From positions 24,893,139-24,957,138 of the forward strand of contig CM051512.1 of NCBI GenBank assembly GCA_028015205.1: a stretch of 64,000 nt of DNA. The letters are read 5' to 3'. Position 1 is the stretch's first letter; every line of letters begins with the position of its first letter. The notes beneath the pieces are model-generated. The model worked only from the letters and a program-made list of their open reading frames with translations. It had not been told where the DNA came from and ran no database searches. The translations under genes were made by a program, and so were the position numbers. Below are positions 11,698-22,330 of the stretch, in pieces. Source of the stretch: Mytilisepta virgata. Taxonomy: Eukaryota > Mollusca > Bivalvia > Mytilida > Mytilidae.

Positions 11698-12030
11698 ATT
11701 GACCTGTACAGCTAAAATATTGAATCCTGAACCTAAATAGATATGGTTGCTAGGGACTTTTTCATCGGTTCCTATGGAGTTTTTCAATGGCATTGACTTT
11801 TGACCTTCCATTTTGACTTGAACAGCTAACATATATAATCCTGAACCCAAATAGATATGGTCGCTAGGAACTTTTTCATCGGTTGCTATGGACTTTTTCA
11901 ATGGCATTGACTCTTGACCTTCCATTTTGACTTGAACAGATAAATTGTAGGGTCCTGAACTCAAATATATATGGTTGCTAGGGACTTTTTCATCTGTTGC
12001 TACGGACTTTTTCATCGGTTGCTATGGACC
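11698..12030. repeat. Three tandem copies of about 114 bp
   Basis: Each unit contains tgaacc(c/t)aaatagatatgg, gctagggactttttcatcgg and ttgaccttccattttgactt. In one minus-strand frame this gives a 38-residue repeat (DEKVPSNHIYLGSG core), explaining the 117-codon frame at 11662-12015. Lies at the left end of the element at 11590-13131. Confidence 0.85.
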
Positions 12031-12142
12031 CTTGACGCTCCATTTTACTTCTACAGCTACCATTCAATTTATTTCAAGTATTGCCCTTAACATCTGTGAC
12101 AATGTCAGACCATTATTTTCTGTTTACATGTAAATAATCTTT

Positions 12143-13090
12143 CAAGGGCAAAAACTCCTATAAGGGGTCAATTGACGATTTTGGTCATTTGACTTATTTG
12201 TAGATCTTACTTTTCTGAACATTTTTGCTGTATACAGTTTGTCTTTATCTATGATAATATTCAAGCTAATAACCTAAAACTGCAAAAGTGCCTTAAAATT
12301 AACAATTCAGGGACAATAACCAAAAAATGGGTTGACCAATTCGTCTGAAAATTTTATGACTGAGATCTTGACCTCATAAACATTTTTACTACTAATCAGT
12401 TTTGCCCTAACTGCTTTAGTTTTCCAGATATGAGCCAAATAGTGCATTTTCACCTATTTTCAATTTTTAGCCAGGGCAGCCATGTTTCTCGATGGACAAA
12501 AAAATAAAACATAAATTTATACTAGATACCCTAAGGATCTTTCAGCCTAAGTTTGGCTGAAATTGATTCTGTAGTTTCAGAGAAGAAGATTTTAAAAATT
12601 TACAAAGATGACGAAAAAAATGTGAAAAATTGTCTTTAAAGGGCAAAAACTCCTATAAGGGATCAATTGACGATTATGGTCATGCTGACTTATTTGTAGA
12701 TCTTACTTTGCTGAACATTTTTGCTGTTTACAGTTTGTCTTTATCTATAATAATATTCAAGATAACAACATAAAACTGCAAAATGTCCTTAAAATTAACA
12801 ATTCAACAAAGGGTTGAACGATTCGTCTGAAAATTTCACAACAGGTAGATCTTGACCTGATAAACATTTTTACCCCATGTCAGTTTTGCTCTAAATGCTT
12901 TAGTTTTTGAGATATAAGTCAAAAACTGCTGTTTACCCCCTATGTTCTATTTTTAGCCATGGTGGCCATGTTTCTCGACGGACAAGAAAATAAAATACAA
13001 AGTTTATTCTAATTACCATAAGGATCATTCAGACAAAGTATAGCTCTACATGTAGTTGGTTCAGTGGTTTCAGAGGAGAAGAAACGACGG
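12143..13090. repeat. Two tandem copies of about 495 bp
   Basis: Starts at agggcaaaaactcctataag (near 12144 and 12639). Each copy goes on through gacttatttgtagatcttac, aaacatttttac and gccatgtttctcga, and ends near tttcagag(a/g)agaag. The copies have diverged by substitutions and small deletions. Internal to the element at 11590-13131. Confidence 0.85.
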
Positions 13091-13569
13091 ATGGCAAAAG
13101 CTCAAATGTCCTTTTAGGACAGGTGAGCTAAAAATGACATGCAAGTTTAAAAAGACACACAGTACTGTAAAAAAATCAAGACGGACGAAAATCCGAGACC
13201 TTAATAGCAGTAAAAGTGTTGTGCATTTGCTTTTCATATTATATTCCTGAATTACATGTGTGCATGGGTTGCTTTCTCATGTAACCCTATCCATAACTAA
13301 GTACAATGAACACCGAATCCGTTTTAACCTTTTTACACGTCAACTGTGTATTAAATTCCCATGAATGCATGCTTTCCCCGCTTAGCTTTCAGAAAAAGAA
13401 AATTTATGTTTCTAATGTGAAGTAAGCATAATGTTGTCAAGCTTTTCTTGAATATTATGTCATAGTATTTTGAAGTAATTATCAATTATCAATCAGCTTG
13501 GCATGATATTAAGAATATCGTATGTTCATCCTTTCATATAGCACCTGGTGTCTTTCCCATTTTGGTCTT

Positions 13570-13938
13570 CCAGGTACCTGTGACGGATCACGAGAGCTCA
13601 ACCAATAGAGCTGCCTAGCGCGTCCCAAGGTAGCAGATAGGGGAGACCCTCTCCTCGGGGGGGGGGGGGGGGGGGGGGGGTGTCAGGTATTAATACGAAA
13701 AGCCTGACCGCGGACCATATTAAGAATGCCACAAGAGTAGGCTGATGACAGCTAAAGAAGGCTCAATTATTCGGCCCTACCCAACCATCCTCCTTTCACA
13801 GTGGCAGTCAAAACTGGTTCACCTTTGTGTACCATCCCACCCCTATTTGAATTGTTTGATAAATTGAACTGGTTCTGGTCCTGAAAATGAATGTGAAATA
13901 TTTGCCACTGGACATTAAGCAACAATCAATCAATCAAT
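13570..13938 (+). mobile_element. tRNA-derived SINE with (aatc)n tail
   Basis: Head with tRNA-like D-arm wording (gagctcaaccaatagagctg), body with a long poly-G run (about 13659-13681), and the tail atatttgccactggacatta followed by (aatc)n. Candidate target duplications cattttggtctt (13558-13569) and catttttgtctt (13939-13950) differ by one base. The tail is of a type I recall from bivalve SINEs. Confidence 0.75.
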
Positions 13939-13950
13939 CATTTTTGTCTT

Positions 13951-14640
13951 GGAGTTCATATTGCCAGTGCTTTAGTTTTGATGCTGTACTTTTTAAGTTT
14001 GTTTCTTTTGCTATGCATCTTTATTCTTTTAACTATGTCTTAAATACGGTATCCTTTTGCTGTGTATCTATTCTCATCAATTCGTCTTGTGTTTGAATTT
14101 TGGTCTTATAGACTTGCAGAGTTTCCCCGCTTAAATGAATTATTTTTTGGTGAAACAAGGAGAGAAATGTAAATAACTTAATGTAAACAGTTTATTTTTT
14201 AAAGAAGCCGGTTATATCCCTATATACAGATTACTTGAATGTGCTGTTTTTCTTGGCTCTGATAGGTTTGATATTCAGTCTTTATACATGTTATAGCTTC
14301 GGTATTCTTTTGTATAGATGGAGTATTCTTCCGTTTTAGGCATTTTCTGGCAGACAGGTGCAAGCGACCATTTCTGTCATGAGTAGTTTGACCAATCAGA
14401 ATTCGTTTGCAATACCTTTTGACCAATCATGCGTAACGTTATTTAACTTCGTCGGTTGTGCTCAATGAATTTACCTAGGTACAGGAAACCTAAAAATCGA
14501 GTATTTACGGAAGAAATAGGTACGTATGCTCGTTCAAAATTGAGTAAATGGAAAATTTTCAACTCGTTTGTAATATTCAGCGTCTTTGTCTGGTTCCGCT
14601 GTGCTCCACTCGTTGAAGATTTCTCAGTCTTCACTTTGAA
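13951..14640. other. No gene recognised
   Basis: Ordinary AT-rich sequence with only short frames and no clear repeat. Frames at 14220-14426 and 14443-14695 have no recognisable domain. Confidence 0.4.
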
Positions 14641-14999
14641 CTCGTGTATGGATGGATGGATGAATTATTGTTTAACGTCTAGTGGCATCCATTAGGCGCA
14701 TATCAGGACGAGAATAAGTTGATATGGTATGAATTGCCCTGCTTTGTACTAGACCGCCACGATGATCAAAATTTTTGATGTGCTAGCTTACAAGGTAACT
14801 GTCCGCAGGAAGAAATATCACCCGACTCGGACACATTATACTGACTCCAAGCCAACCAGTCCTTTGCTCTTACTCCTAGATGCCGCGTGCTTGGCGGAGG
14901 AGCAGCAAATTCCAATTTTAATGTCTTTGGTTTGACCCGGCCGGGGATCGAACCCGCGACCCTCCGCACTCAATGCACCACGAGACCACACATAGGCGG
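14641..14999 (-). mobile_element. tRNA-derived SINE, second type
   Basis: On the minus strand the right end reads as a tRNA-like head with an A-box-like tggtctcgtggtgc and a B box (gggttcgatccc; cggggatcgaacccg on the plus strand). The left end carries the tail part, with tgaattattgtttaacgtct and a (tgga)n run. Direct repeats ctttgaa at 14634-14640 and 15000-15006 are the likely target-site duplication. Not a functional tRNA: no acceptor stem pairs. Confidence 0.8.
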
Positions 15000-15006
15000 C
15001 TTTGAA

Positions 15007-15799
15007 ATCGATATATCAAAAAAGGGTTCTCATGGAACACCTTATTTCCACTCATTTTTAAATGTACACGTTTCCTTGTTCGTTTTATATATGTAGGTTA
15101 CCTGTTGGGCACTGATAAGGCAAACAAACTGAGATTTATCACAAATAATACATTTTTAAACAAATTATGTCAATTAAAAAAATGTACAATATGAGCATTT
15201 CTCAAAATTCAATTTATATGATTTACGAATTCATGTTAAAGCACTCTATTGTCATAAAATGTAGAATACGTTATTTGTATTCACACAATCAGAATTATTT
15301 TTTAAATGCATGTTTTAGCATTTCACTCATTTACAGCAGCATAACACACATAAAATGTGGACGGAGTCCTTAATTTGCATACACATGTAAACATTGGTGA
15401 TGAAAAATTTGTGGTCTTCACTTTTATGAAAACAATTACCCATTTGTCGAACTATAATAAAAATCGTTCGCTTCACTATCAAAATTAACCAATTCACAAT
15501 TCATAAAATATGTGTCAAGACGTATACCCCATATCACCATCTCTGTCCTATTCATTTGATTTTGTCCAACTGGATTATTCTAGTTTTCCAATTTAAAGAT
15601 ACATGTACTATTAATCAAGGTCATAGACACTACCGCTATTGCGTACACTTTAAGTAAAGGTAATTTACTGTTCGTACTAAATGTCTAAGTATTTCCAATT
15701 TCTAAAAATATTGAGTAAACTGTTTATGTTCCATTCTCCAAAATTTAGTGTATCGATACTACCACTAATACATGTAAGGCTTTCTGCATTTCTATCACA
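15007..15799. other. No gene recognised
   Basis: AT-rich sequence. Several tacatgta-like words, as elsewhere in the window. No coding signal. Confidence 0.4.
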
Positions 15800-16324
15800 A
15801 GTTAGCTGTCCTGTTAATTTCTATCCAAAGTTAGCAGTGCTGTTAATTTCTATCCAAAGTTAGCACCGTTAATTTCTATCCAAAGTTAGCATTGCTGTTA
15901 ATTTCTATTCTAAGTTAGCTGAGTTGTTAATTTCTATCCAGAGTTAGCAGTGCTGTTAATTTCCATCCAAAGTTAATATCTATCTAAAGTTAGCAGTGCA
16001 GTTAATTTCTATCCAAAGTTAGCTGTCCTGTTAATTTCTATCCAAAGTTAGCAGTGCTGTTAATTTCTATCCAAAGTTAGCAGTGCTGTTAATTTCTTTC
16101 CAAAGTGAGCTGTGCTGTTAATTTCTATCCAAAGATAGCAGTGCTGTTAATGTCTATCCAAAGTTAGCAGTGCTGTTAATTTCTATCCAAAGTTAGCACT
16201 GTTAATTTCTATCCAAAGTTAGCAGTGTTGTTAATTTCTATTCAAAATTAGCAGTGCTGTTATCTTCTATCCAAAGTTAGCAATGCTGTTAATTCTATCC
16301 AGAGTTAGCAGTGCTGTTAATTTC
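15800..16324. repeat. Tandem array, about 18 copies of 29 bp
   Basis: Unit tgttaatttctatccaaagt + tagcagtgc, 29 bp, with some units shortened to about 22-24 bp (for example tagcaccgttaatttc). About eighteen copies. There are no unique spacers, so this is a minisatellite. Confidence 0.92.
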
Positions 16325-16624
16325 AGATGTATTTTCCAGTTGATGCATTTCTGAAAAAATAAAAATGGTGATATAACTACACAATGACATAATCAAACAT
16401 ATGTGTATATTGTACATGGTTGATTTCATAAGCAATCTATTCATGTAAAGAAGTACGGCCATTTTCTCATGTATTTATTTCACTTCAATTTCAAAACGTC
16501 GTCTAAAATCTTTCAAAATTTCTAGAGGAATAGCCCGTTATGTGGTCTCTAAAGATTGCACTAATAATAACTCAGTAACAAGTTAGTAACTAATATATTT
16601 CTACATACCTCACTAACGTTTTGA

Positions 16625-16889
16625 TTTGTTTGTTTGTTTAGTCGGAGTTTTACGCCGTTTTCAGCACATTTGGCTATTTCGCGGCGGTCACTTTTTATTG
16701 AGGAAGCGGAGTACCCGTAGAGAACCACCGACATTCGGTAGGAAAATTGACAATCCTTGTCAATTTAGATCGGAGTCGAACAAACCCCGCCACAGGTGAG
16801 ATTCGAACTCAAAACCCCAGTGTTTACAGGCTAGCGATCATTAGTAGTCATGACGAACTACCTAGATCTCTTGGCCACCGAGGCCCCAA
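16625..16889 (-). mobile_element. tRNA-derived SINE, first type, with 11-bp target duplication
   Basis: On the minus strand the head reads ggggcctcggtggccaagag then a B box gagttcgaatctc; the other end is the tail with gtttgtttgtttagtcggag and acgccgttttcagcaca. Perfect direct repeats taacgttttga at 16614-16624 and 16890-16900 bound it. The copies at 45838 and 63335 are the same family. Confidence 0.88.
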
Positions 16890-16900
16890 TAACGTTTTGA

Positions 16901-17520
16901 GAGACAGTTTTTACACCTATTTGCCAAGACAGTTTTCAGTGTGAAGCAATCTCAGAACCAAAACGAGTTTTTGGCTGTAATTGAGATTATATATGTACAT
17001 GTATATCTCCTTTCATTTAAAATTAGAATGGTTTTGGTTTTAAATTTGCTTCTTTGCAATATTCCAAAAAGTGATGCAAATTGACCCAAATCGCCTGTAT
17101 ACACAATCTTTGCCTGTAGATAACTTGAACTTATTAATGATTAAGCATAATATGTTTGTTTGTTTACATAAAAATGTATTGTATACAATCGTTTACGATA
17201 AAAAGTAGGTAAATATTTAAGGGTTTTCAGTGAAACAAATACACGGGGAAATGGCCCTACTACAAAATTTACTAGTCAATGAAAACAAAACTACCGACAG
17301 TTGACAAATGTGATGACTTCAACTTTCATATTGATAACTTTCTAAAAAAAATAATTTATGTTTGTTGTATCGCCTTTCCACAATTTTCAGCATTGCCCTT
17401 CATTGATGAGATACAAATGATTACCTTTAGAGTATAAGGATTGTATATAACCCAGAATTTTTGTGTTCTTTTGTTTTTTGTTTTTTTTTTTGGAAAATAA
17501 GGAGTGTTCCTAACTATATC
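16901..17520. other. No gene recognised
   Basis: AT-rich spacer between a SINE and a MITE. No coding signal and no obvious repeat. Confidence 0.4.
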
Positions 17521-17524
17521 TTAA

Positions 17525-17830
17525 GGATGCTCGCTGGTCATGTTTTTGGTCTTTTGTCTGATGTTTGGAATCCTCGGGCTTTATCCATTTCCTAAACAAT
17601 CCTTTTTATTTTTTCATACATTTTTGAGAGACTGAAGTTGTCAATGCAAAGACCATGAAAAATCCAGAGAAAACCCCATTTCCTGCAAATTTTCAAGGTC
17701 TTGTAGCTCTAAAATGAGCACATGAACCTATATTTTTTTCTGTCTTCTTTTTTTTATTATTCATTTGTTTTCTCAAACTAAAACACCTATTTCAAATCCT
17801 ATTTATTTCCTGTTAGACCAGCGATCATCC
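17525..17830. mobile_element. TTAA-ended MITE, family 1, copy 2
   Basis: TTAA at 17521-17524 and 17831-17834. Ends ggatgctcgctggtc and gaccagcgatcatcc are inverted repeats. Very similar to copy 1 (2593-2980) apart from a deletion of about 80 bases after the shared tttatccatttc wording. Confidence 0.85.
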
Positions 17831-17834
17831 TTAA

Positions 17835-19004
17835 CATAACTTTCACTATACATAACCTCGTTAGCATCCATTTAACAGAATAAAGACACTATCTTTCTTC
17901 GCATCAATTAGAAAGACTTCTATTTTGATAAATTTTAGATTTAAACTAGTACTAAATTACTTAAAATTGACATTCAGTTCATTAACGGATCATTTACTGT
18001 CATTTTATAGACAATTAGCAGTTGAGAACGGACCATTATGGATTCATTTGTTTGTCGGATAAAATGTTGATTTCATCAATGGACGTTAAAGTATATTACT
18101 ATCCAAAAACACCTTTAGAGTGTAATTTGTGTCTTGTTTAAAAATATTTCATAACTTTTTTGCACGGATATGCTGTAGGTAAGATCATTTTAACTAGCCC
18201 GTCTTACTATCAATGAAAAATTATAGATTTTTAATGCTTAAAAAAAAACTTATAAAAGCTACTCGTGGCTAAATACACTGCTTTAAGAAAACAATACAAT
18301 GAACGTGTTTTCCCATCCTATACATATAGTGTATATTATCAACTTATAGAGTATATTTTTCATATGTAATATTTTTAAAAGTAGTGGGTGTAGTGAAACA
18401 GTTCATTGTTCCTCTACATCCGGATTAAACTGGTCCATGCCCGAAATCGATGCACAGTGCGTCATTCCTGTCAAGCGCACAATTGGCCGTTACATTTGTT
18501 GTGCAGACGAGATGGATCGGTTTGATGATTTTTCTAATGGTGTGGTATTCTGACATTGTCATCTTCAGTGGCTTTGTGGTTATGTGCATTTATATATAAA
18601 GTTAATAAAACAGTTATTTCATGCATGTTCAGGGGACAGTCAAAACCATTGTCCCTCGGTTCTCAGGAGATGACTTGGGAACACTTTCCAAGTCATCTCC
18701 AGCACCTCGCTCAATAGTCTTGCTAATAACCCAGAGCAATGGAGGTGCTTTAAGATCTTTTCATGGTGAGGGCGATAATTATAAAATTTTCTGTTACATT
18801 ATTCTGTTTGAATTGCTCAGCCTGCCAATGACTTGAAGACTTTAAATTTGAATTGAAAAAAAACTATGCATATTTAACTAGCTGTTGAATTGGAATTTAT
18901 TTTTCCCGTAATTAATGCTATACATGCTCTATCCAGCTTTCGACTTTATCATGTGGTTTTACATGTGTATAAACGTAACGGTAAAATAGACTTTCAAATT
19001 ATGA
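17835..19004. other. No gene recognised; one short perfect hairpin
   Basis: Non-coding by inspection. A hairpin at about 18666-18700 has 13-base arms, ggagatgacttgg / ccaagtcatctcc. The 71-codon frame over it has no recognisable content. Confidence 0.45.
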
Positions 19005-19008
19005 TTAA

Positions 19009-19397
19009 GGATGTTCGCTGGTCATGTTTTTGAATTTTTGTCAGATATTCAGAATCATCTGGTTTTATCCATTTGAATGCCATAAATTATTTTTCCCACT
19101 AACATCCATTTTTCTTTTCATCAATCTTTTGCATGCAGAATAATAAGCCATTTGTAACAATCTTATAAAATCCTTGTTATTATTTATTGGTTTATGAGAA
19201 ATAAAACTGTTCACTGATAAAGCTATGTAAAACCAAGAAAGCATATGTTTCCTGCTAAATTTTCAATGGCTTATATCTGAAAAACAAGCAAACGGACCTA
19301 TAATTTTTGTCGCTTTTTAGTTCCTTTATTAATCCACTATCAATATTTTCCAGTGTTATGAAAAGCCTGTTATTTTGAAAATGAGCAGCGAACATCC
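19009..19397. mobile_element. TTAA-ended MITE, family 1, copy 3
   Basis: TTAA at 19005-19008 and 19398-19401. Left end ggatgttcgctggtcatg; right end gcagcgaacatcc. More diverged inside than copies 1 and 2. It starts 27 bases past the stop codon of the membrane-protein gene, so on the minus strand the transcript is expected to run into it. Confidence 0.82.
19325..19330 (-). terminator. Candidate poly(A) signal AATAAA inside MITE copy 3
   Basis: Minus-strand AATAAA about 100 bases past the stop codon of the gene at 19428-19721. It is the first canonical signal seen there and lies inside a MITE. An ATTAAA overlapping the stop codon is too close to be used. Assignment is inference. Confidence 0.35.
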
Positions 19398-19427
19398 TTA
19401 ATATGTATACATGTATTTTTTTAAAAT

Positions 19428-19721
19428 TTAATCAATGTCTTGTACATGTCTCTTAAACATACCTGCCATAAAAATAATTCCGCCTGTAATTCCTAATATG
19501 ACCAGCAAAAGTATACCCCAGAAAGCTAATTTTGATCCGTCAGTCTGAGAAGTAGATTCCTTTCCCATAAATACTGTTGTATATAGGTCACTGCGACCGT
19601 ATGGATGTAAAAATTCTTCATTCTGTTGTCTTAAGGCCTGTGCGACTAGATCTCTGAGTTTACAATCTTTCGGAACTGTTTCGTCTGGTTCAAATGCAGG
19701 ATTGGTAAACTCCTGTGAGGA
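19428..19721 (-). CDS. Single-pass membrane protein gene, last exon
   Basis: Terminal exon, 97 codons plus stop. It begins after a TACTTCAG acceptor in phase 0; a second acceptor, TCACAG, nine bases further would drop three residues. The peptide starts SSQEFTNPAFEPDETVPKD, continues with a probable helix (LRDLVAQALRQQNEEF), then a 25-residue hydrophobic segment (LAFWGILLLVILGITGG and on to MAGMF) and an 8-residue tail KRHVQDID. No family recognised. The single membrane segment at the very C-terminus with no signal peptide upstream suggests a type II or tail-anchored topology (inference). I join it to the exon at 24373-24780 because phases agree and both ends read as coding; another exon in between cannot be excluded. 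Confidence 0.65.
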   Translation of the reverse strand, partial: SSQEFTNPAFEPDETVPKDCKLRDLVAQALRQQNEEFLHPYGRSDLYTTVFMGKESTSQTDGSKLAFWGILLLVILGITGGIIFMAGMFKRHVQDID

Positions 19722-20215
19722 CTGAAGTAGACAACAAAACATTACAAAAACAAATTTGAAGAAATATATTTGCACTGAAAGCATAAAAAACATGGCTATT
19801 ATGTTGATTAAATGGCTTGATCTTGATCAGAAATAAAGGCAAATTAGAAAAAGTAGCTGTCAATCTTCAGCAATGAGGCATACTTTAGAAATATAAATGA
19901 TTAGCTGGTGTTATGCGATAACAACTAAAGGAATACCCTACAGACCTGTCGAATGATTTACTTTCATTAATAAAGAATGTAGACTGATTGAGCTATGTGT
20001 TTTATAGTGTTACCTTTGACGATATTTTTACCAGAGCTGCACTTGTATATTATTCATTCGAGTGTTGTAAAGACGTTGCATTAAGCGTCGGATAAAATGG
20101 AACTGGCGGACACAATGAAACAGCCTCCTGGTGATATTGTAACAGTTATAAAATATCGAAAAACAGTGGTTCAACACATAATGCATTATAACAAATTTAA
20201 AAAGTTTGTGTTTAA

Positions 20216-20588
20216 GGTTGTTTCTTGGTCATATTTTCCATTTATGTTCAATATCAAATTTATCTGGATATTCCATTCTTTCGCATAAAAACGTGTTTTT
20301 AATCGCTCACTCTCTACATTTTCTTAGGAATTTAGTTACATTTTTGAACACCAGATGACAAATTATTATGTTAATCTTAATATTTCTTACTGGCTTTTGA
20401 GATACAAAACTTTTCCGCACAAAATCAAGTGATATGCGTTTCCCGCCAAATTTCAATCGTTTGTACCTGTATCTTAAACAGAACGCACGATCCTATCATT
20501 TAATCTCTGAATCAATCTCCATTCAATCTATTACAATTATTCAAAATACTTAAAAACTTTTTTATTTTGAAACTGAAGGCGAATATCC
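20216..20588. mobile_element. TTAA-ended MITE, family 1, diverged copy 4
   Basis: Left end ttaaggttgtttcttggtca and right end ggcgaatatcctaaa are recognisable but decayed; the right target reads TAAA. Internal wording (tattccattctttcgcata and others) lines up with copy 3. Lies in the intron of the membrane-protein gene. Confidence 0.6.
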
Positions 20589-20592
20589 TAAA

Positions 20593-21512
20593 TTCACCTG
20601 GCGGTTTTACGACATTCATGTATATACTGTGTTTTTATATAATTTACATTATCGCAATAAAAATAGTTTTAAAAAGAACCGTACAATTTAATTTAATCAG
20701 TGTTGTATTTTTTCATATATATTTTCGGCATAAAATGAAAACGACGTCCATCTATTTAGTTGGTAAAAATAAATATATATTCTTTATATTTTTTCACAAA
20801 TTTGAAAACTTTTAAATATTTTAAAACATAATATGACTTGACCTACCACAATCAACTCGTTGTCCGACTCCATTTTTATTTCTTTATTACAAAGCCAAGC
20901 TAAAAGTATGTTTTAGTTTAATAATAAATACGAAAGCAACAAAGCGTTTCCATGGCAGACGACCAAAATCATGCTCCATTGAAAACTAGCATAATAAAAG
21001 AAACATTGTCTTCGTATAAAAATAAAAGCAACAGCTTTTGAACGGATATTTCGTAAAATCAATATAACATTAAATACAAAAGGTGTTCGTTTTATTCTCA
21101 GATCAAATTTGAGAAGTTAATTTACACATGTTGGTAAAAAAGAGATTAAAACATGATTAAACGTTATTCGCACGTCCGGAATATGAAACAGTAACTTTAG
21201 CGCCAGCTGCTAGGACATACGTTTAACTTTATTACAAATAAATTCGTATCACCATTATTTCTTTGTCATAAAACCAATGTTTGATAGATGGTATCAACGA
21301 TTTGTGTCTTAAACCTCGAATGCATCGGCGGCGACTACCGGTAATGGATTTCCAATATTTTCCCTTTTCTTTGCATATACATCGATTGATTTTTAATATC
21401 TAATTGGTGAATTTGGTATTTTTAATTATAGATATTATTTAAGAGAGACAAGTGGAAACATTTTTATAAATTTAAGACACATGTATATGTAGCAGAATAT
21501 CACTATCTAAAA
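20593..21512. other. Intron sequence, no gene recognised
   Basis: Intron of the membrane-protein gene on the minus strand. AT-rich, with no exon-like frame on either strand. Confidence 0.4.
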
Positions 21513-21515
21513 TTA

Positions 21516-21772
21516 GGGAGCAACCATTTGATTTTTATGGGGGGAGGGAGGTAGGATCATATTTGAAATAAAAAGGCAGGTCCAGGATCTTGCAAAATAA
21601 AATGACAGGATCACAGTACGTGTGGGAAAAGAATGCAGGAACTGTGTCAATCCGTCAATTTTTTGGTTTAACTGAAAATAAAAAAAAATCCATGACCAAA
21701 ATTTTGACGAAATAAATAGGCAGGATCAAACATTTGAACCTAGCCCCCCATAAAAATGCATTGATTGCTCCC
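21516..21772. mobile_element. MITE with 3-bp TTA target duplication
   Basis: Ends gggagcaaccatttgatttt + tatgggggg and the reverse complement of the right end, gggagcaatcaatgcatttt + tatgggggg, are long imperfect inverted repeats. TTA flanks it at 21513-21515 and 21773-21775. The 3-bp target fits PIF/Harbinger MITEs. A 96-codon minus-strand frame over it is not a gene. I recall this terminus as common in mussels. Confidence 0.82.
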
Positions 21773-21775
21773 TTA

Positions 21776-22270
21776 GTTAGACAACAACAAGTGAAGGTCC
21801 TATTTATATCATGATATATACTCTGAAAAGGGCATATGATAGGTTTTATTGGTTTAGAAGGGGGAGGGGTTCTTACAGTTTTCGTTGTCATAATATAAAA
21901 ATTTGTGAAAAAAGAATAAATATTTCGTTTTTTAAATTTAGCCATATTAAATATTTGTAAGATGCATTCAACCGGTTGTCTGATCTAAGTCAGTTAAAGG
22001 TTTAACTTCTTTGTTCCCAGTCATCTGTGCGTTTACCGACACGCGACTAAACCATATGTTGATTTCAATTTAAATGATAATAAAGAAGAATACTTCAATA
22101 CAGGTAAAGCCAAGCAGTGATCTGTAAAAGTTTCCAGATGCACTGATATGGGCGTTACGATTTCAATCAATTAAACACTCAATTTTATGTAAAGGTGATG
22201 CTTTAATATTTAAAGGCAATATTTTTTTTCTTTTCAGTGCGGTTTAATAATTTTAGGCTAGAGAAGCGCT
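21776..22270. other. Intron sequence, no gene recognised
   Basis: AT-rich intron of the membrane-protein gene with no exon-like frame or obvious repeat. Confidence 0.4.
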
Positions 22271-22279
22271 ACAAAGAAA

Positions 22280-22330
22280 AGGCTTTTGGGAGTCTGTATC
22301 GCTCACCTGAAATCTTCAGGCAAATCTGAC
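22280..22330. mobile_element. Fragment of the gctcacctg-ended element
   Basis: gggagtctgtatcgctcacc + tgaaatcttcagg matches the left end of the element at 11590 (agcctgtatcgctcacctg). The following 300 bases may belong to the same insertion, but I cannot place a right end. Confidence 0.45.

Larger units (their letters stand above)
11590..13131. mobile_element. 1.5-kb dispersed element with gctcacctg ends
   Basis: Begins aacaagaggagcctgtatcg then ctcacctg; ends ccttttaggacaggtgagct. The short inverted ends cgctcacctg / caggtgagc frame non-coding sequence containing two internal tandem duplications. Related ends occur at 22280-22310 and, in reverse, at 60475-60516. I recall this terminus as frequent in bivalve genomes, but cannot assign a transposon class. 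Confidence 0.6.

Noticed and set aside
11662..12015. 117-codon frame with a 38-residue repeat
   Set aside because: Explained by three 114-bp tandem units inside a non-coding dispersed element.
13659..13681. Poly-G run of about 23
   Set aside because: Within a SINE; the length may be a sequencing or assembly effect, so no structural meaning such as a G-quadruplex is claimed.
15800..16324. CRISPR-like regular 29-bp repeats
   Set aside because: Units are adjacent with no unique spacers, and the genome is eukaryotic. It is a minisatellite.
20097..20288. Frame starting MELADTMKQPPGDIVTV
   Set aside because: The first 38 codons look plausible, but it runs into MITE copy 4 and has no donor or partner exon. 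It may deserve a database search.
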